From assembly GCF_037392515.1 (NCBI RefSeq), contig NC_090295.1:25026501-25090500 (forward strand): a stretch of 64,000 nucleotides of DNA, read 5' to 3'. The first letter of the stretch is position 1. Each line of letters starts with the position of its first letter. Of the stretch, positions 10,565-23,344 are shown one piece after another. Made by a program: the position numbers and the translations under genes. The notes under the pieces are model-generated. The model did no database searches. It was not told the origin of the DNA and saw nothing but the letters and a program-made list of their open reading frames with translations. This DNA comes from Haliotis asinina. Taxonomy: Eukaryota > Mollusca > Gastropoda > Lepetellida > Haliotidae.

Positions 10565-13149
10565 AGTTTCCGAGTTACAACCATTGTTTTCATAGACGAT
10601 TTTGTCAAAATCACTTGGTGTCGCTAGGTTGTACTCCGTGTATAAACCCACACATTATTTGTCATCATTCACTTGATGTCCAGTTAATGAATTTGTAACG
10701 GGTATAATTAGTGGTAACACCACTTAGATTCCCCGACAAAGGCCCCCATTTGGCATTTCTTTTGTGTGGATCGATCAAAGGATTAACCGATAACACGCTG
10801 ATTGATTATTTAGTTTTATGAGGATTTAAATGGGGGATTTGTCAAAAGGGAGGGTTTATGTATGTACATCTACTAATCTATACTGAATACACTCTGTCAT
10901 GTCTGTGTCTATGTAAAAACACCACCCTTCCTTCAAAGGATTAAACGCCAATACATTGATTGATTGCTCATTAATGGCTGACTGAATTACTTTTTTCAAA
11001 GAATGAAGCACATTATGCAATTAGTTGCCAGGTGTGTTATCTTAGGTGACCAATGAGACTGTACAGCAATGTGAGAAACCTGAAACGATACATCAGGTTT
11101 TCGTATATTAGACTGTTAAAAGACACATCACTTGTGAAATCTGCAGATGAATTATATATCACTTGTGTTTGTGGATATTGATGGATACATTCCTCAAAGA
11201 AGGTAATAGCCTGACATTCCTCCTATAACTTTAATTTTAATATTTGGATTTTTGTTTTTAATAAGTTGTCTTAGCTGTCAACAGAATCATTGTTTTCGTC
11301 TTTAAGTGTAATGATGCAGACGACATACACTAGGGTGTGCGTGCGAATTATGATTCATGTAGGAAAACTATGAAATGTCTACATATTACATTCCTGTTAT
11401 ACGTTCCCAGATCGCTTCTTTTTTTATTAATTTTCAAAATGCATACAAGTATGATTATAAATTAATTAGGATTATGAGACCAAATATAAAGACGTATATT
11501 GACAAGTGTCCACATACTGGAGAGTGAACCTTTACAAACCAAGTAAATTTAGCAAATGTAGAAATGTATAGCGCAGTATTTTCACTTCGACCTCGACCTC
11601 GCTTATGTTACGTTACAAGTTGTGTCATGCAAACTCCTTTTGGTCATGATTCAAATACATATTTAACTACTGGTAGAAAGTAGTTTTGATTTTCTAACTT
11701 GATGAAAACAAACCATAATCTCATTAATTCAAATGGCCTTCAGTCCGTGACTTCACGATTTTCAAAAATGGCGGCGCCCTGCCTGAGAATGAATGCCATT
11801 TAAGTTTGTTTTCACCGACTTACAAAATCAAAATTAGTTTTCACTGGTAGTGAAATATGTATTTTATTGATGGACATTAGGATTTTACATGACATTGCTT
11901 ATAACATAACAATTTCACTCTTGGAATCGATATAATATTACTTACGATAATATTGGCACTTCGACCACAACCTCGCGTCCGAGGAAGAAAGCGTTATATT
12001 CATGCAAAATCCTTTTGGTCAGCAATGTGTAGTAAGCAGTCTTTAAACTCGATGAAACTTGAACTCCATTTTATATCCTGGAAGCGTGGTAGGGGGCGAA
12101 CCATCCGATTTAGTATATACCACAGGCTTCCACAACGCTCGCTTCGCACACACAAACAACCAATTTAAGCACCAACTACTGCATAGTGACACCATCACCC
12201 GACCCCAAAGAGCTATTTGACGGCAACACAACAATTCGGCATGTCTTTGATGACGTCGAGAAATCAGAAAAATGACGAGCTTCCTACACATTTTCTATAC
12301 AGCTAACTGAAAATCGTTCCTCCCTATGACGTCACTGTAGGGCTCTGGCGACAGAGTTACGTAACCTGTCTGTGGTTTCTTTTGCGGGCGAGAGAGAAGC
12401 AGACGGCTTTTTAGCAACTTTTAAGCGCTTGGTATTAATTAACAACAAGTTTTTTAAAAAAAAAAAAAAAAAAAAGAATGGTGTTCCGTTTATGACTAAC
12501 CAGAAATCTGTCATATGCAGTGGTAAAAAGAGTACCCAAAAATGTTTAGTTGTTCTTTAAGATGCTCTAGCGCGACGAGCTGTCGTAAGTCTAGGGTAAA
12601 ATATGTCAGTTACGATCACCCTTACTACGCGCAGCGGGTCTTTCGTCCCTCCAAGAATCATTGTCTATTGTCTGATAACAAGGAAGTGATTTGAGATTCA
12701 CAGTTCTGAAATGTTTAAAAATGTTTTGAAAATGTTGGATTTTAGTTCACACATGTTTCTTAGATATGTATGCAGTAGAATCTGACTTATACACACCGTA
12801 CCTAACACGCAGTGTCAGCTGCACTATTCGACTGGTTCTGTTTGTAAAACTATTACAATCAATATAAAAATCAATTCGATGTATGTTACTAAATGAGCTT
12901 AAATCAATAGTAACATATCCCTCAAAACAGTCGAAGTACATTTCAAAACAGCAGCTGTGTAGATCCGGACAGTCTTCATCAATAGTCTCCTTCAGAAAGC
13001 TGTACTCCTCTACATATATGTGTAAACACATGTCTGGGGTCTAACCAGGACAATAGTTGGATGGTTTATGATTACATATCACCGTGGATTATTCTCATCG
13101 AACTGACGTGAAGCTTTGGTCCACTGAGACGGTGTGTGCCCACCATACT
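10565..13149. other. Gene-poor stretch with minor duplications
   Basis: No gene recognised. A diverged direct duplication is visible: about 65 bp at 11583-11647 and again at 11957-12022 (both containing 'ccttttggtca'), with weaker similarity continuing downstream, i.e. a roughly 374-bp tandem duplication. A poly-A run sits at 12455-12474. The segment 12550-12650 resembles part of the 'cgacagtcg...ttacgatcatcttagc' MITE seen expanded at 46.4 kb. The 94-residue minus-strand frame at 12747-13031 is unrecognised. Confidence 0.4.
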
Positions 13150-13372
13150 ACTGAGTGAATTTAGTTTCATGCCGCACTCAGCAATATTCCAGCTATATGG
13201 CGATGGCCTGTAAATAATCGAGTCTGGACCATACAAACCAGTGATCAGCAACATGAACATCGACCTGCACAAAGACACGTGTCAACCACATGTCACCCGA
13301 TCCCTTTAGTCGCCTCTTACGACAAGCATGGGTTACTGAAGATCAGTTCTAGCCCGGACCTTCCTGGGCCCC
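13150..13372 (+). repeat. Repeat family 2, near-complete plus copy
   Basis: Runs from 'tgagtgaatttagttt' through 'gcaatattccagctatatgg' and 'taatcgagtctggaccat' to 'agcccggaccttcctgggcc'. One of the best preserved copies in the window. Confidence 0.75.
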
Positions 13373-13554
13373 CACTAAAGGAAAAGCTGGAATCTTAAAT
13401 GAACATATAACATACAGGGGAAAAGTCCCGGAGAAATGGACACGTTTCATCATAGAATCTTATACTGTAATAAGATTGTAAGAATATAAAATACGGCAGA
13501 CGTCATCCATAAAGCATGGAAGCCTAGAAGGGACATATTCGCGTTGTCGCGTTG

Positions 13555-13975
13555 TCGCGTTTTCGCGTTGTCGTCCTCTCAGAACCCAAGCGAAAAGAGG
13601 TAGTCCAGGAGAAGAATTTCAATAGGGGCCTAGAAATAAGATTTCGTAGCCTCACAAGTACTGATTTTGTTTGACACGTTTTCAGTAAGTATGATGTCTT
13701 GGGCTCATGAAAAGGCCTGTAATGCTCTAAGATTGTGGTATCAGGTTTTTTTCACAGGCCATTTTATGTGATGGGGGTCTGTGAGCAGTTTCATGACATT
13801 TGGTTTGCTGCCCAGCAACATCTCAAAGTTAATCATGGATAGTTTTACTACTATCAATCTGATCACTTTCATTTTGACTTTTGTGCATTGGCATAGGGTG
13901 TATAATTTCTTTTACATATTTTTGCTTTTGAAAATAATCAAAATGGCCGCCATTTTGCCCGTTTGTCTTGGGAGA
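13555..13975 (+). repeat. Left inverted arm of the large element
   Basis: Pairs in inverted orientation with 21860-22255 over about 400 bp. Its outer part is the TCGCGTTGTCGCGTTGTCGC array; its inner limit is near 'aaaatggccgccattttg' at 13942. Confidence 0.7.
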
Positions 13976-14189
13976 GTTCCGTTGACTACATATGATATTA
14001 ACCCTTTTGCTCTGTTTAACATGCATGAAGCCGTGAATTATATCCTTTGAGACAACAACTCCACTAGCAATGTTCATAAGATACAGACATGACACATCAT
14101 TCATTTGGAAGACTGAATGGATTTTCCCATCAATCCTGATTAGCGCATTGACATTTCTAGTGTTCCTTTTGCAATGGCTCATTCAGATG

Positions 14190-14580
14190 GAACATCAAGA
14201 AAAGACATCAAATGCGGTTTGTAAGAGAAACTTCAAACGGGAGTGTTTGGTCCTTCATTGCCTACTAGCAGAGGAGAGAATGTTGGCTCTTCATATAGTT
14301 AATGGCATGGCAAAATTGCAAATGTGCAGAAAGGGAACTGCTTCAAAATAATTTGGAGACTTGGCTGATGCATTGAGATAAATTCGGAATAGAACTGACT
14401 ACAATAGAGCTGATGTTGTTTGGGACAGGCATGCCAGGCAAGAGTCCGTCGAAGTAGGGGAGCGAATCAAAGGTGATCGTCAACGGCACAAGAAGTTACG
14501 ATTGTTGATAAAAACACACCACTACCAAGACATTGGGACAAATCAACAAGTCTAGTCGCACATACGAACGAACGATAGAG
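14190..14580 (+). pseudogene. Fossil coding block 1 inside the large element
   Basis: Plus-strand remains with the flavour 'RADVVWD' followed by a basic run and a 'TPLPRHWD' segment. This resembles, from memory, the middle of an uncharacterised, highly repetitive lophotrochozoan/cnidarian protein whose usual form has a 'YxRxDxVxDVY...RRxV...PxNW' pattern. It is broken and not a functional gene. The function of the family is not known to me. Confidence 0.35.
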
Positions 14581-14584
14581 TTCT

Positions 14585-16780
14585 GTTGGTCCGGCCATGC
14601 TACCCGTTGGTAGGTCCTAGGCACGCCAAGGTACATTTGTAGTTCTTAGGACGTCCTGACCTGTCTTAACAAGAACTGTAAAAATAGATTGAACGGGATA
14701 GAACGTGTAATGATTATATAAATTACAATGCTCGTTTGATCATAAATAGCTGTCAGTATGTCCATCTCATCTGTGCCCAATCCCCAGACAGTTGGTATTA
14801 CGTATAAGCAGGGAAGAAATGCGCCTTCACCCCATGTGAACAACGTTTTCAAGCAGTTCAAACCCGTCTTTAGTCAGTTTATATCCGTTCTGGATTAGCC
14901 CTACCACATTCTTAACATGCACTACCCAGCTCTAACTCTTTCTTAACTCAACCAGATCGTATTCAGACACCTCTTCCCGTTCGCACTACATTCTCACTCT
15001 GATTCTAGCGTGTGCAGTGGTAATAGCAGACATGTTCATGTTTGACTTCTGTAAGTATCCAGCCCATTCTATTTCCGTTATCAGTTTCAAGATGGAAAGA
15101 TCGACATCACCATGCCTCCACAGAAACATGAGGGTGGACCAAGAAAGACATCTTATTTAATGAAGGGGTGTTCGTTTCCTCCATTCTTGCTCTACCAACT
15201 GTTCTGCTTCCAATAAAAATTCCGGCAAATTAGCATTCAGCATGTTGACAGCTGCAAATTTGTTCATGTTTCACAGGCAGAATTTTTTATCCCAAAATGG
15301 AGAACATGTTAAAAACGCATGTCTGTATACCCTACCGTGTCATATCGTAATACACACAGTGTTGGCAGACTGTGTGAGACCTACATAAACGCAGAACGGG
15401 TAGAACTTGATGAGAATCTATTGCGCTCTTTCAAAACCGAGTAGAAATGTACTACAAACTTCTTAAGAACAATTCATTTGGATTTGAGAATATTTGCTCG
15501 GAATACCAATTTAAAGTAACTAAGAACATAATGCGATCGCGTTTCGTCTGTCTGAGAACGAAGTTGACCTGGTGGAAACTGTGTACAAACGTGTTGCAAC
15601 TGATGTCCAACTATGTTATGTCTGCACACATCCATATTAAGTTTGAAGTATGGCGATTCCGTTCGTCACTGTCCCAAATCATATCTTCATTACACCTGAC
15701 AGCGTCTTATTAACACACTTCGGAAACAGGTCAAAACACTACAGTGTAATATCAGACAATGTCAGAGAATGTTCCATTTCGTATACGCATACAACGCTGC
15801 CATCAAATCCCAACGTCCATAATAGCTGAGTGAGTGAGTGAGTGAAGCGTTTTGACAATTAGTGTAGGTTCAATCCCCCAAAATGTTAGTTTTAAAGCCA
15901 TTCTCAAGGACTGTCACGTTTAGTGAAGTCCTACATTATTATGTCCTCATTTTGTGCAGATGATCCAGTCTACCAAATATGCCCTTCCCCGAAACAAGAC
16001 ACAAGAAAGGTCATTAAAACATCGGAATTTCACAAGAATATCTTTAAATTTTAAGGGAATAAATCGGAATTTGATACAATTATATAAAACATGTATTAAT
16101 TTATATGTTCTATTGTCTGCAACCAGATCTTAATACACGCATAGGCAATGCACGATTATTCAAAACCAGATTTAATCCATAAATGTACAATCTACGACCA
16201 TTTAGATGCAAATCTGAGTAAACACATGTACAATCTACGATTATGTAAAACCAGATCTAAATCCACAGATGTTTAACCTACAATGCACGATGACTGGAAG
16301 ATGCATCCACACCAAGACTTGTATCTACGTTACAGCTGATTCAGCAAAAGTACATGTACCTGAAAATGTAGCCAAGAGGTATTCTAAACACTGGCTAGTA
16401 AATATAACATCTTATCATCTGGACAAAATAGCTGACTAGGAGAGATAATTAGCTCTGAAACGTCGTATGAAGAATGAAAAAGAAGTACTGTTATCAATAG
16501 AAGGTGTCATGTGTTTAAAGTTATATTGTTGTTGTTTTTAGAATATCTCAAACCTGGGAGTATATCATATGTACTTTGTAAATCACCTAGGTGTCAATAT
16601 TGTTGTTTTAAATGCATGTTCCTTTAACGTCAAATTCATCCATATCGAGAGATTTAATTCATTCAAATTGTATTATCCTACTTTGTCGTTCTAGGATGCA
16701 TGTCGCATCACAACACATCTTTAGAACTAGTTTGCACAAGGAATGAACAAACCCACCACTAAACATGATGGGCTAAAACA
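14585..16780. other. No gene recognised (interior of the large element)
   Basis: No domain seen. Loose repetition of 'aaaccagat..aatcca.a.atgtacaatctacga' at about 16120-16290 (three diverged copies). A short GTGAGTGAGT run at 15826-15845 may be a SINE tail scrap. Confidence 0.35.
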
Positions 16781-16782
16781 AT

Positions 16783-17181
16783 TCAGTGTCCACCATAGCA
16801 CCATATCTTGATGATGACATGCACACAGTAATAGATGTGGTTTGAGTGTTCCAGTGGTGTAGTGTTGGATGTTGTTGTGTCGTAATTAGTTGTGTCAGTG
16901 GCTGTGGTGTCTATATGTAGTGGTGCCCCATGCATTGGTGGATGTTGTGGTGTACCCATGTAATGCCGGTGGTGGTACCCCATGCATTGGTGGATGTTGT
17001 GGTGCGCCATGTATTGGTGAATGTGATGGTGGTGTCCGATGTTGAGATGACTTCTCACTTTACACAAAAAGTAAACCAGACATAGAGAAATTAATATTTC
17101 GAATCCACGTAATTTTATCTTCCCAATTGAAAATTTAAGTCTAAGAATTTTATTCAAGTTAGGATAAAGGTTATTAAACAA
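16783..17181 (-). CDS. Possible small His-rich secreted protein (uncertain)
   Basis: Minus-strand open frame of 132 residues. A hydrophobic segment like a signal peptide (GFEILISLCLVYFLC, residues about 45-60) is followed by a His- and Met-rich repeat region (GHHHHIHQYMAHHNIHQCM) made of three diverged units, then a Thr-rich stretch. The ATG at the far end of the frame is probably not the real start; an initiation or splice junction just before KLRGF would fit a secreted protein better. The signal-peptide portion exists again, degraded and inverted, at 17950-18138. His-rich secreted proteins can bind metal, but that is only suggestion. The frame could equally be chance within a repeat. Confidence 0.25.
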   Translation of the reverse strand: MFNNLYPNLNKILRLKFSIGKIKLRGFEILISLCLVYFLCKVRSHLNIGHHHHIHQYMAHHNIHQCMGYHHRHYMGTPQHPPMHGAPLHIDTTATDTTNYDTTTSNTTPLEHSNHIYYCVHVIIKIWCYGGH

Positions 17182-17235
17182 ACGATCATAGATTCAAATC
17201 GTTATTACTGGTTTGTATTGCAAGGGGGTAAGCGC
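17040..17235. repeat. Left arm of a palindrome interrupted by a MITE
   Basis: Reverse complement of 17950-18138 by eye: shared words include 'gatcgtttgtt', 'aaaattct.ag' and 'tttcaattgg'. The arm covers the signal-peptide-like part of the His-rich open frame. The original spacer was about 90 bp before the MITE at 17324-17946 entered. Confidence 0.6.
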
Positions 17236-17323
17236 AGCAGTTGGATCAGTGAAACAAGAGCACGTGCGGTACGTGATGAACGTTCACTTCGACCAACGCA
17301 ACTTCTTCTCGGCATTTTATTTA

Positions 17324-17946
17324 AGCTGGGTTTACACTACGACCGTTTTTTTCATGTGTCGCGTTGTATTGCGTTGCTTTGAGTTATGAAAGCACACTAC
17401 ATGTGAAATCGCTTTGCCCAACGCCTACGATTTGTACCAAAATATATGCCAACTGGCTGCTTTCTATTTAATCACTGCATTTGTACTTGCAATTTCTGTT
17501 GACTTTGTTGATTGATTCAGAAAGCAATGCAACACAACATGGTTGACAAGTTCAAGGCAAGTAACAGAAAGGTACATATGCAAAATATTACTTCTGTTAT
17601 ATATATTGTTCAAGAATGGCAGTGGTTGAATATAAACTGTTACTAGATATCAACGAAGCACTCCAAAATGCGTGATAATCACTCACCTCATTTTTTCGTC
17701 CACGTGGGTCTTCGGGAAAGTCCCTGTTGCTCGTGCAAAATATGACGTCATCGATGGGAATTCCCATGCGATTTCCCTTGCGTTGCGTCAAAAATAGGTG
17801 CAGCACCTATTTCCAACGCGACGCGACGCAACGCATTGAAAAGTCTGTCGTAGTGTATTGCAATAAATGAAATTACACGATGTGCGTTTTTTGTACGCAA
17901 CGCATGACGCATCGCATCCAAAAACGGTTGTAGTGTAAATCCAGCC
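17324..17946. mobile_element. PIF/Harbinger-like MITE with TTA target duplication
   Basis: A 623-bp element with inverted ends AGCTGGGTTTACACTACGAC (left) and GGCTGGATTTACACTACAAC (right, minus strand), flanked by TTA at 17321-17323 and 17947-17949. Three-bp TWA duplications are typical of PIF/Harbinger. The interior is rich in GCGTTGC/GCAACGC words and carries no transposase; the two 69-residue minus frames in it are incidental. Confidence 0.7.
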
Positions 17947-17949
17947 TTA

Positions 17950-18138
17950 GTGTGCATACCCCTCTAGTAATACAAAGAAACTGATTTAAAATTACGATCG
18001 TTTGTTAAACAACTTTCATACTAAGTTGAGTAAAATTCTGAGAATTAAATGTTCAATTGGCAAGGTAAAAGTATAAGAATTTGCAATCTTAATTTCACTT
18101 TATTCGATTTACTTCTTGTTTAAAGAGACATTCATCGG
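17950..18138. repeat. Right arm of the palindrome (degraded exon copy)
   Basis: Inverted partner of 17040-17235. In plus orientation it still encodes a recognisable EFAILISLYSIYFLF, matching the EILISLCLVYFLC segment of the other arm, but with in-frame stops. Confidence 0.55.
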
Positions 18139-18139
18139 T

Positions 18140-18880
18140 ACGTTTTCATGGCAAACAGACTGTAATCCCATAATAAGAAGAGTGAGTCACGAATGTGATG
18201 AGCAGTGATAAGCACATCACAGTTTACAACATTACCACAAACGGACGACTGTTTCTTTTAATTCTTTTGTATTGAACGATCCATACACCTATGTAACTTG
18301 GGGTTTAACTTGTAATTTTGAATTTACACTGCGTCATACATGTATTGTATTAGCCGTTGATTATGTTTTAATCATATGAGTCTGTAATTAATGAAAGAAG
18401 CTTTTGTTTCGTTTTGTTTTAAAAAAATATATTACCAGGTCTTTCTGGGCTCACGCTAAATAAGAAAACATGTCTCTGTGCAAACACTTGTGACTGAGGT
18501 TTTTCAATAGCTTTAACCCTTTGTTTCGGGTTCGGCCACTGGGATTAGGTTGCGTTAGGTGGCTGGTTTGCCGTTTGTCGTTTCCAGCTCCACCAATCGA
18601 AGCAAGCGACTAAAGCCCGCTTGGAGTCTGAGCACTTATTCACAATGATGTGAAATATTCGTAGTGGGGACAGAAAGTCTTGAGATCCTGTAGAGGTAGG
18701 ACGACTTCAAGTATTCTTCGGACGGGCGACAGAGGACCAGACAGGTAGGTGTTTCCAAATATATTTTGAAGGAAATATGCGTCTATATGAAGGTTTGTTT
18801 AATATATAGTGCGCATTCACTCTTTCATAGTATACAGCCATTTAGGTATAGATGGGAAAGGTTGATACTGGTGTCTGCAT
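18140..18880. other. No gene recognised
   Basis: AT-rich sequence without recognisable domain or repeat copy. Confidence 0.35.
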
Positions 18881-18884
18881 GTAA

Positions 18885-19490
18885 ACGGTGTAGCCTAGTT
18901 GTTCAAGTGATGGCACGCCACGTTCAGTGCAACTGTTCGAGTCCACACTTAAATACTATGGCTCACGCCCACTTCTGTGAAATGTGATTCCTGATGCTTA
19001 TGCATGACTCATTTCTTTTAGACGCAGGAACCCTGGCACATTCTGGATTTGGTGTTGTGTCCCTCTAAACCCTTCCGCCTGGACTTTAGTACACTGGCTT
19101 TCCATGGGGAACCGATGGGATGAGCTTTTGTCTCATGGTGGCTCCATAGTACGTCCGCTTTCCGCGTAGCCCCTCGCCGACTGTACATGGAGTAGGTTCG
19201 GTGTTAGGGACTGATTGTACAGTCAGGATGGTTGTTACAGCAACCCAGCTAGTTTAGGGGTGGCACACTCTCTGGCCCCAGACTTTTCAGCATCCCCAGT
19301 AGACCCAATTCTGACTGCACTTGACTGGTAGATTTAGGTGGTAGTGTAGATAGGGCCCCCTTCGTGCATGCCCTGTACGATGCTATCTATAGATGACATA
19401 AATTAGTGTTAACCCAACATTCCGTCCTTCAGTGGTAGCTCGAGACAAAGCCAGTCCCGGATGGTCACTTTGAGAGTCAGTGTACTGGCC
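18885..19490 (+). repeat. Second tRNA-headed SINE-like repeat
   Basis: A perfect box A (TAGCCTAGTTG at 18892-18902) and box B (GTTCGAGTCC near 18937) sit at tRNA-like spacing, followed by a GC-richer body unlike SINE family 1. Only one copy is seen in this window, so the 3' limit and family status are guesses. Confidence 0.4.
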
Positions 19491-19587
19491 GACTGCTGGT
19501 AAAGTATTTCAATATTTCAACTGAATATTTAGATTAAATTTTGTTTTCACGCCCCGACATATTTGTTTTGCATTTAAATCTATGGGG

Positions 19588-19748
19588 ATCGTCGAATAAC
19601 CGAATGGTTAAAGCGTTCGCTCATGACGCTCCAAACAACCCTAATTCGATTTCCCATATGGGAATGATGTGTGAAGCATATATTTGTAGTTGCTATAGCT
19701 GGTATATTGCTAAAAGCGGTGTAAAAAGTACACTCACGCAGTCACAGT
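19588..19748 (+). repeat. SINE family 1, plus copy
   Basis: Head with box A-like 'aaccgaatggttaaagcg' and a decayed box B, body with 'gtgtgaagcatat', end block 'tattgctaaaagcggtgtaa' and the tail 'actcacgcagtcac'. It inserted inside the large inverted-arm element. Confidence 0.7.
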
Positions 19749-20579
19749 CTGTGAGGGAAGCTTGAATTATGTAGAATGTTCTTTGCCCTTTTTAGTAGAA
19801 CCGTCACTTACGTAAGCAACTGTTTCTTTCAAACACTCTTTTGAAGAAAACATAAAACGTAATGCAACATTGTTTACCATGACGCCTGCTGAAAAATTAC
19901 AAGTTGAGTTTCATGTTTGAGATTTTTTCACGTGTAGGCATATAACTTTCATTTAAATACACAGTAAATACCAGTGATGTAAAATATATTCACTTTACTA
20001 TTAGAAGCAGGGATACTATCGTCCTGGGGGCGGAAATGGACCCTGAAGTCCTCCAGAGGCAAGACGACTGCCAAGAAGACATTTCATGGACAGAAGTGGA
20101 TCAAGGATTCTTCTGGAGCAGGATGTGGATGTGGATGTGGATTTTTTACTGTTCGTACATTTTGTGACAATGTACTATGCGTGTCTACTACTGTAAACCC
20201 TCCAGTGGATTAGGTACCGTTGCATACGTTGAGGGAACACGGTTCCAGAGCTTTTTGTTTACTGAAAAAAAAGTTTTTTTTATCTCTGGTTTTACGTGTC
20301 GGGCTTCAGTTACCTTTGACTTTGTTCAAATCTCAAATTTGAACAAGGTCAATTTAGACACAAATTCTGCGGCAACAATTGTGGTGTTCAAGGATTTGGT
20401 ACTGTTCTATGTTAGGAATGATGACATTAAAAAACGTAATCCGCACAGCTGGTCCAATTGTGCTTGTTTGTTTTGTTGTTTTGTTTTGAATGTTGTGAAA
20501 ACCAGAAGAACTGTTTTTGTCCATGGAAATCGGGTGTGCCCGACTTTATCGCCTGTGTAGGAGTGCTTGTTTTTGTCAT

Positions 20580-20970
20580 ACACTGCCATACACTGCTAAA
20601 CACTGCCAACACAGAAACACATCAAGAAACAAGTCCAACATCAGTACACGGGCGTACTATAATATCTACAAACCAGAACAATACAAAAACCTATCAACAT
20701 TACCAGATCACATCGCACAGACTTTTAGTTCAATGTATGTACCAAACAATCCAGTGATGTCTGTAGATGAGACTAGACATTAAATGAAACCTCCCACTAA
20801 CAGCCTAGAATATCATACTGAACGAGTAAACTTCCAAGTGCATGTTTGGAAACAGCATCTGCAACCAGTCATATTCCTTCACCACTTGACCATGGTTGGA
20901 GCATTTGTGATGGTCAGCTTACCCTTTTTCTGGTGTTCTGATGTCGAGAGATTTTGCTCCCCGTGGATTA
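20580..20970 (+). pseudogene. Fossil coding block 2 inside the large element
   Basis: Plus-strand remains with 'KPPTNSLEYHTERVNFQVHV' and 'WKQ' followed by a decayed 'PSPLDHGW'-like stretch. This is the same order as the C-terminal 'PPT..AL..H..RANYQ...W......P.P...GW' pattern I remember for a repetitive uncharacterised metazoan protein. It is broken, and consistent with belonging to the same ancestral protein as the block at 14190-14580, on the same strand. Confidence 0.4.
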
Positions 20971-21859
20971 GTTGAATTGACATAGAGTAAATGCAATAAA
21001 GTCAGAATGCCAGCAGAAAGATCTATGTCAATGCAGATGAACTGATTTATTGTGCACATAGACCTGTCTTTTTGTATGGCAGGTGATTGTTGCCCGAAGA
21101 GTTTTGGCTTGTAGATGACTCCAATTCTGACACGATGTTACAAATGATATGAAAGAAAGTGAAGAGAAGAGTTAATTGTAAGCTTCTGAATGTATCAAAA
21201 GTGATTAAGAGTTATGTGACAGACCATTTGAATAGCTACAACAAGAGCTTAGACGCAGTTATCGATCGTGAAGCATAGATTTCTAACACTTTGGATAATG
21301 TTATTTCATCAAATATTTTAGGAATGTGAAGCTTTTATTAACCATAACATTGAAATTTTATTTTTTCTATACTGTGTTTAACATGTGACACCAAATGAAT
21401 TGTTTGTTTAATAGATTAGTACAAATTTAGTCCTCTGCTATGTATAAATAGTAAAACTACAATGGCGGCCATCTTGGCAGCCATTTTGAATTCTGGTTAA
21501 TATGAAATAATTCCATAACACGCTGTCACTCCAGAAGTAAACAGGTAACAAAAACAATTGATTCTAGTTACAAGAATAATGTAAACTTTCAATAAATAAA
21601 TCACCACCACACATTAACACGAAAAGTCGGAGAATCGTTAAAATCCCCTGTCTCAAAGAATAAGCTGTATATTATATAAGCTGAATAAGCATTATATTAC
21701 CATACAAAATTACTTGTTTTGTGCCATAACCGCCACTCTAGAAGAGACAAGTGTCAAATACATAAAGTATCAACATTGGATGTAAATTGGACACATTCGG
21801 TATTAATTTTTATGTAAATTTAACTCCCGAGAAAGCAACACACGACAATTCAAGATGAC

Positions 21860-22255
21860 TAGCAAAATGGCGGCCATTTTGATTATTTTTAAAAGCAAAA
21901 ATACGTAAAAAAAGTTAAACATCCTCTACCAATATACAAAAGTCAAAATGAAAGTGATCAGATTGATAGTAGTAAACCCATCCTTGATTAACTTTGAGAT
22001 GTTGTGTGGCAGCAAACCAAATGTCATGAAAATGCTCACAGACTCCCATCACATAAAACGGCCTATGAAAAAAAACACCTGATACCACAATCTAAGAGTA
22101 TTACAGGCCTTTTCATGAGCCCAAGACATCATACTAACTGAAAACAGTGTCAAACCAAATCAGTACTTGGGAGGCAAAGGCATCAGATTTTTCACCTGCC
22201 TCCTCCTGGACTAAGGAAAGATAAACCAAAACGCGACATGCATCAATGCGACAAC
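21860..22255 (-). repeat. Right inverted arm of the large element
   Basis: Inverted partner of 13555-13975. Outside it, motif arrays continue at 22255-22400 and 23345-23620, with unrelated DNA between them, so this end has been expanded or interrupted. Confidence 0.7.
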
Positions 22256-22400
22256 GTGACATTCATCAAAATGTCGCAGTGTCGTATTGTCGCGCTGGTA
22301 GCCAGTACGTTATAATGAATACCATACTCAATATTGTAAGAAAGGGCGACAACGCGACATTTCATCCACATGTGGCATTGTCGCGTTGTATTAGTTATTG
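22255..22400. repeat. GCGACA-motif array, right side, inner
   Basis: Several copies of GCGACAACGCGACA and its complement within 150 bp, some in palindromic arrangement around 'catttcatccacatgtg'. Confidence 0.6.
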
Positions 22401-22489
22401 GGTAATTGGAACAATATGACAAGCATGAAGTCTGTTGGATAAGGGTCGTTGTGATGAAATACCGTGCTCATTTACCTAACTCGCTAAGC

Positions 22490-22550
22490 CTTGGGTGAGT
22501 GAGCGAGCGAGCGAGCAAGCGAGTGTGCGCGTGCGTGAGTGAGAGTAGGT
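22490..22550. repeat. GAGC/GAGT microsatellite
   Basis: Run of gagtgagcgagcgagcgagc-type tetramers. Simple repeat. A poly-G run follows at about 22857-22870. Confidence 0.7.
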
Positions 22551-23344
22551 TTCCGGCACTCCAAGAGTATGCAAATACGCCAAGCCATTTCACTTTTTTT
22601 ATATCATAATGATAACAGTCCACGTGTATGGCGTTTTTCAAACAGGAATATGACGTTCAAAGCCGATCTAAACTGTCTTTGAGACAGTTTAGTGGGTTAG
22701 GGTGGTGGGTTAGGGACCGTTCATAATTTATCACTGTTTTGTACCCATATTTTAGTGGGTCAGCTATTTTGAACATGGACAAAAGCTTTTGATATCACCC
22801 TTGATTCGCAAGGGGACGGGCGGAGGGGTCATGTGTTTTGTACATAGAACAGAATTGGGGGGGGGGGGGGACTTCACTTTATGTTTAAGCCGATGCGGCC
22901 TGAATTTTAACAATGTTTCAGGTTTACACAACCTGTCAGCTTGATATTGGTGAAATGTCCAAAGTGGTGAATGTGCATGGTGCTGTGATTCGAACCTATG
23001 ATCATAGTTATCTGGTGCTACTGAGAGACGCAGCCCCACACAGCGAATTGCTTGAAACGCCTAGAATGACAGTGTGCAGTCATTACAATGAATAGTAGCG
23101 GTAATAATTTGTCTTGCTGCTGAAAGCTAAAGCACACTTGACTGGCTATAATACATTTACAATATATGATATAATTTTCAAAGGAACAAGATTTGCATTA
23201 TGTTCAAGAAAAGCAGGCCGCATTGCCAGTTACCAGTACTACTGATGTTTTAAAAACCACTGGAGTTAACAAAAGACCAGTGAAATCTGAAATAGAGCAT
23301 AACATTTCTGCGCATTAGTAGACTAACTGACCTCCTACACATGC

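Noticed and set aside
20407-20612. Several overlapping frames on both strands near 20.5 kb
   Set aside because: Overlapping shadows in low-complexity T/G-rich sequence of the fossil element. No domain.
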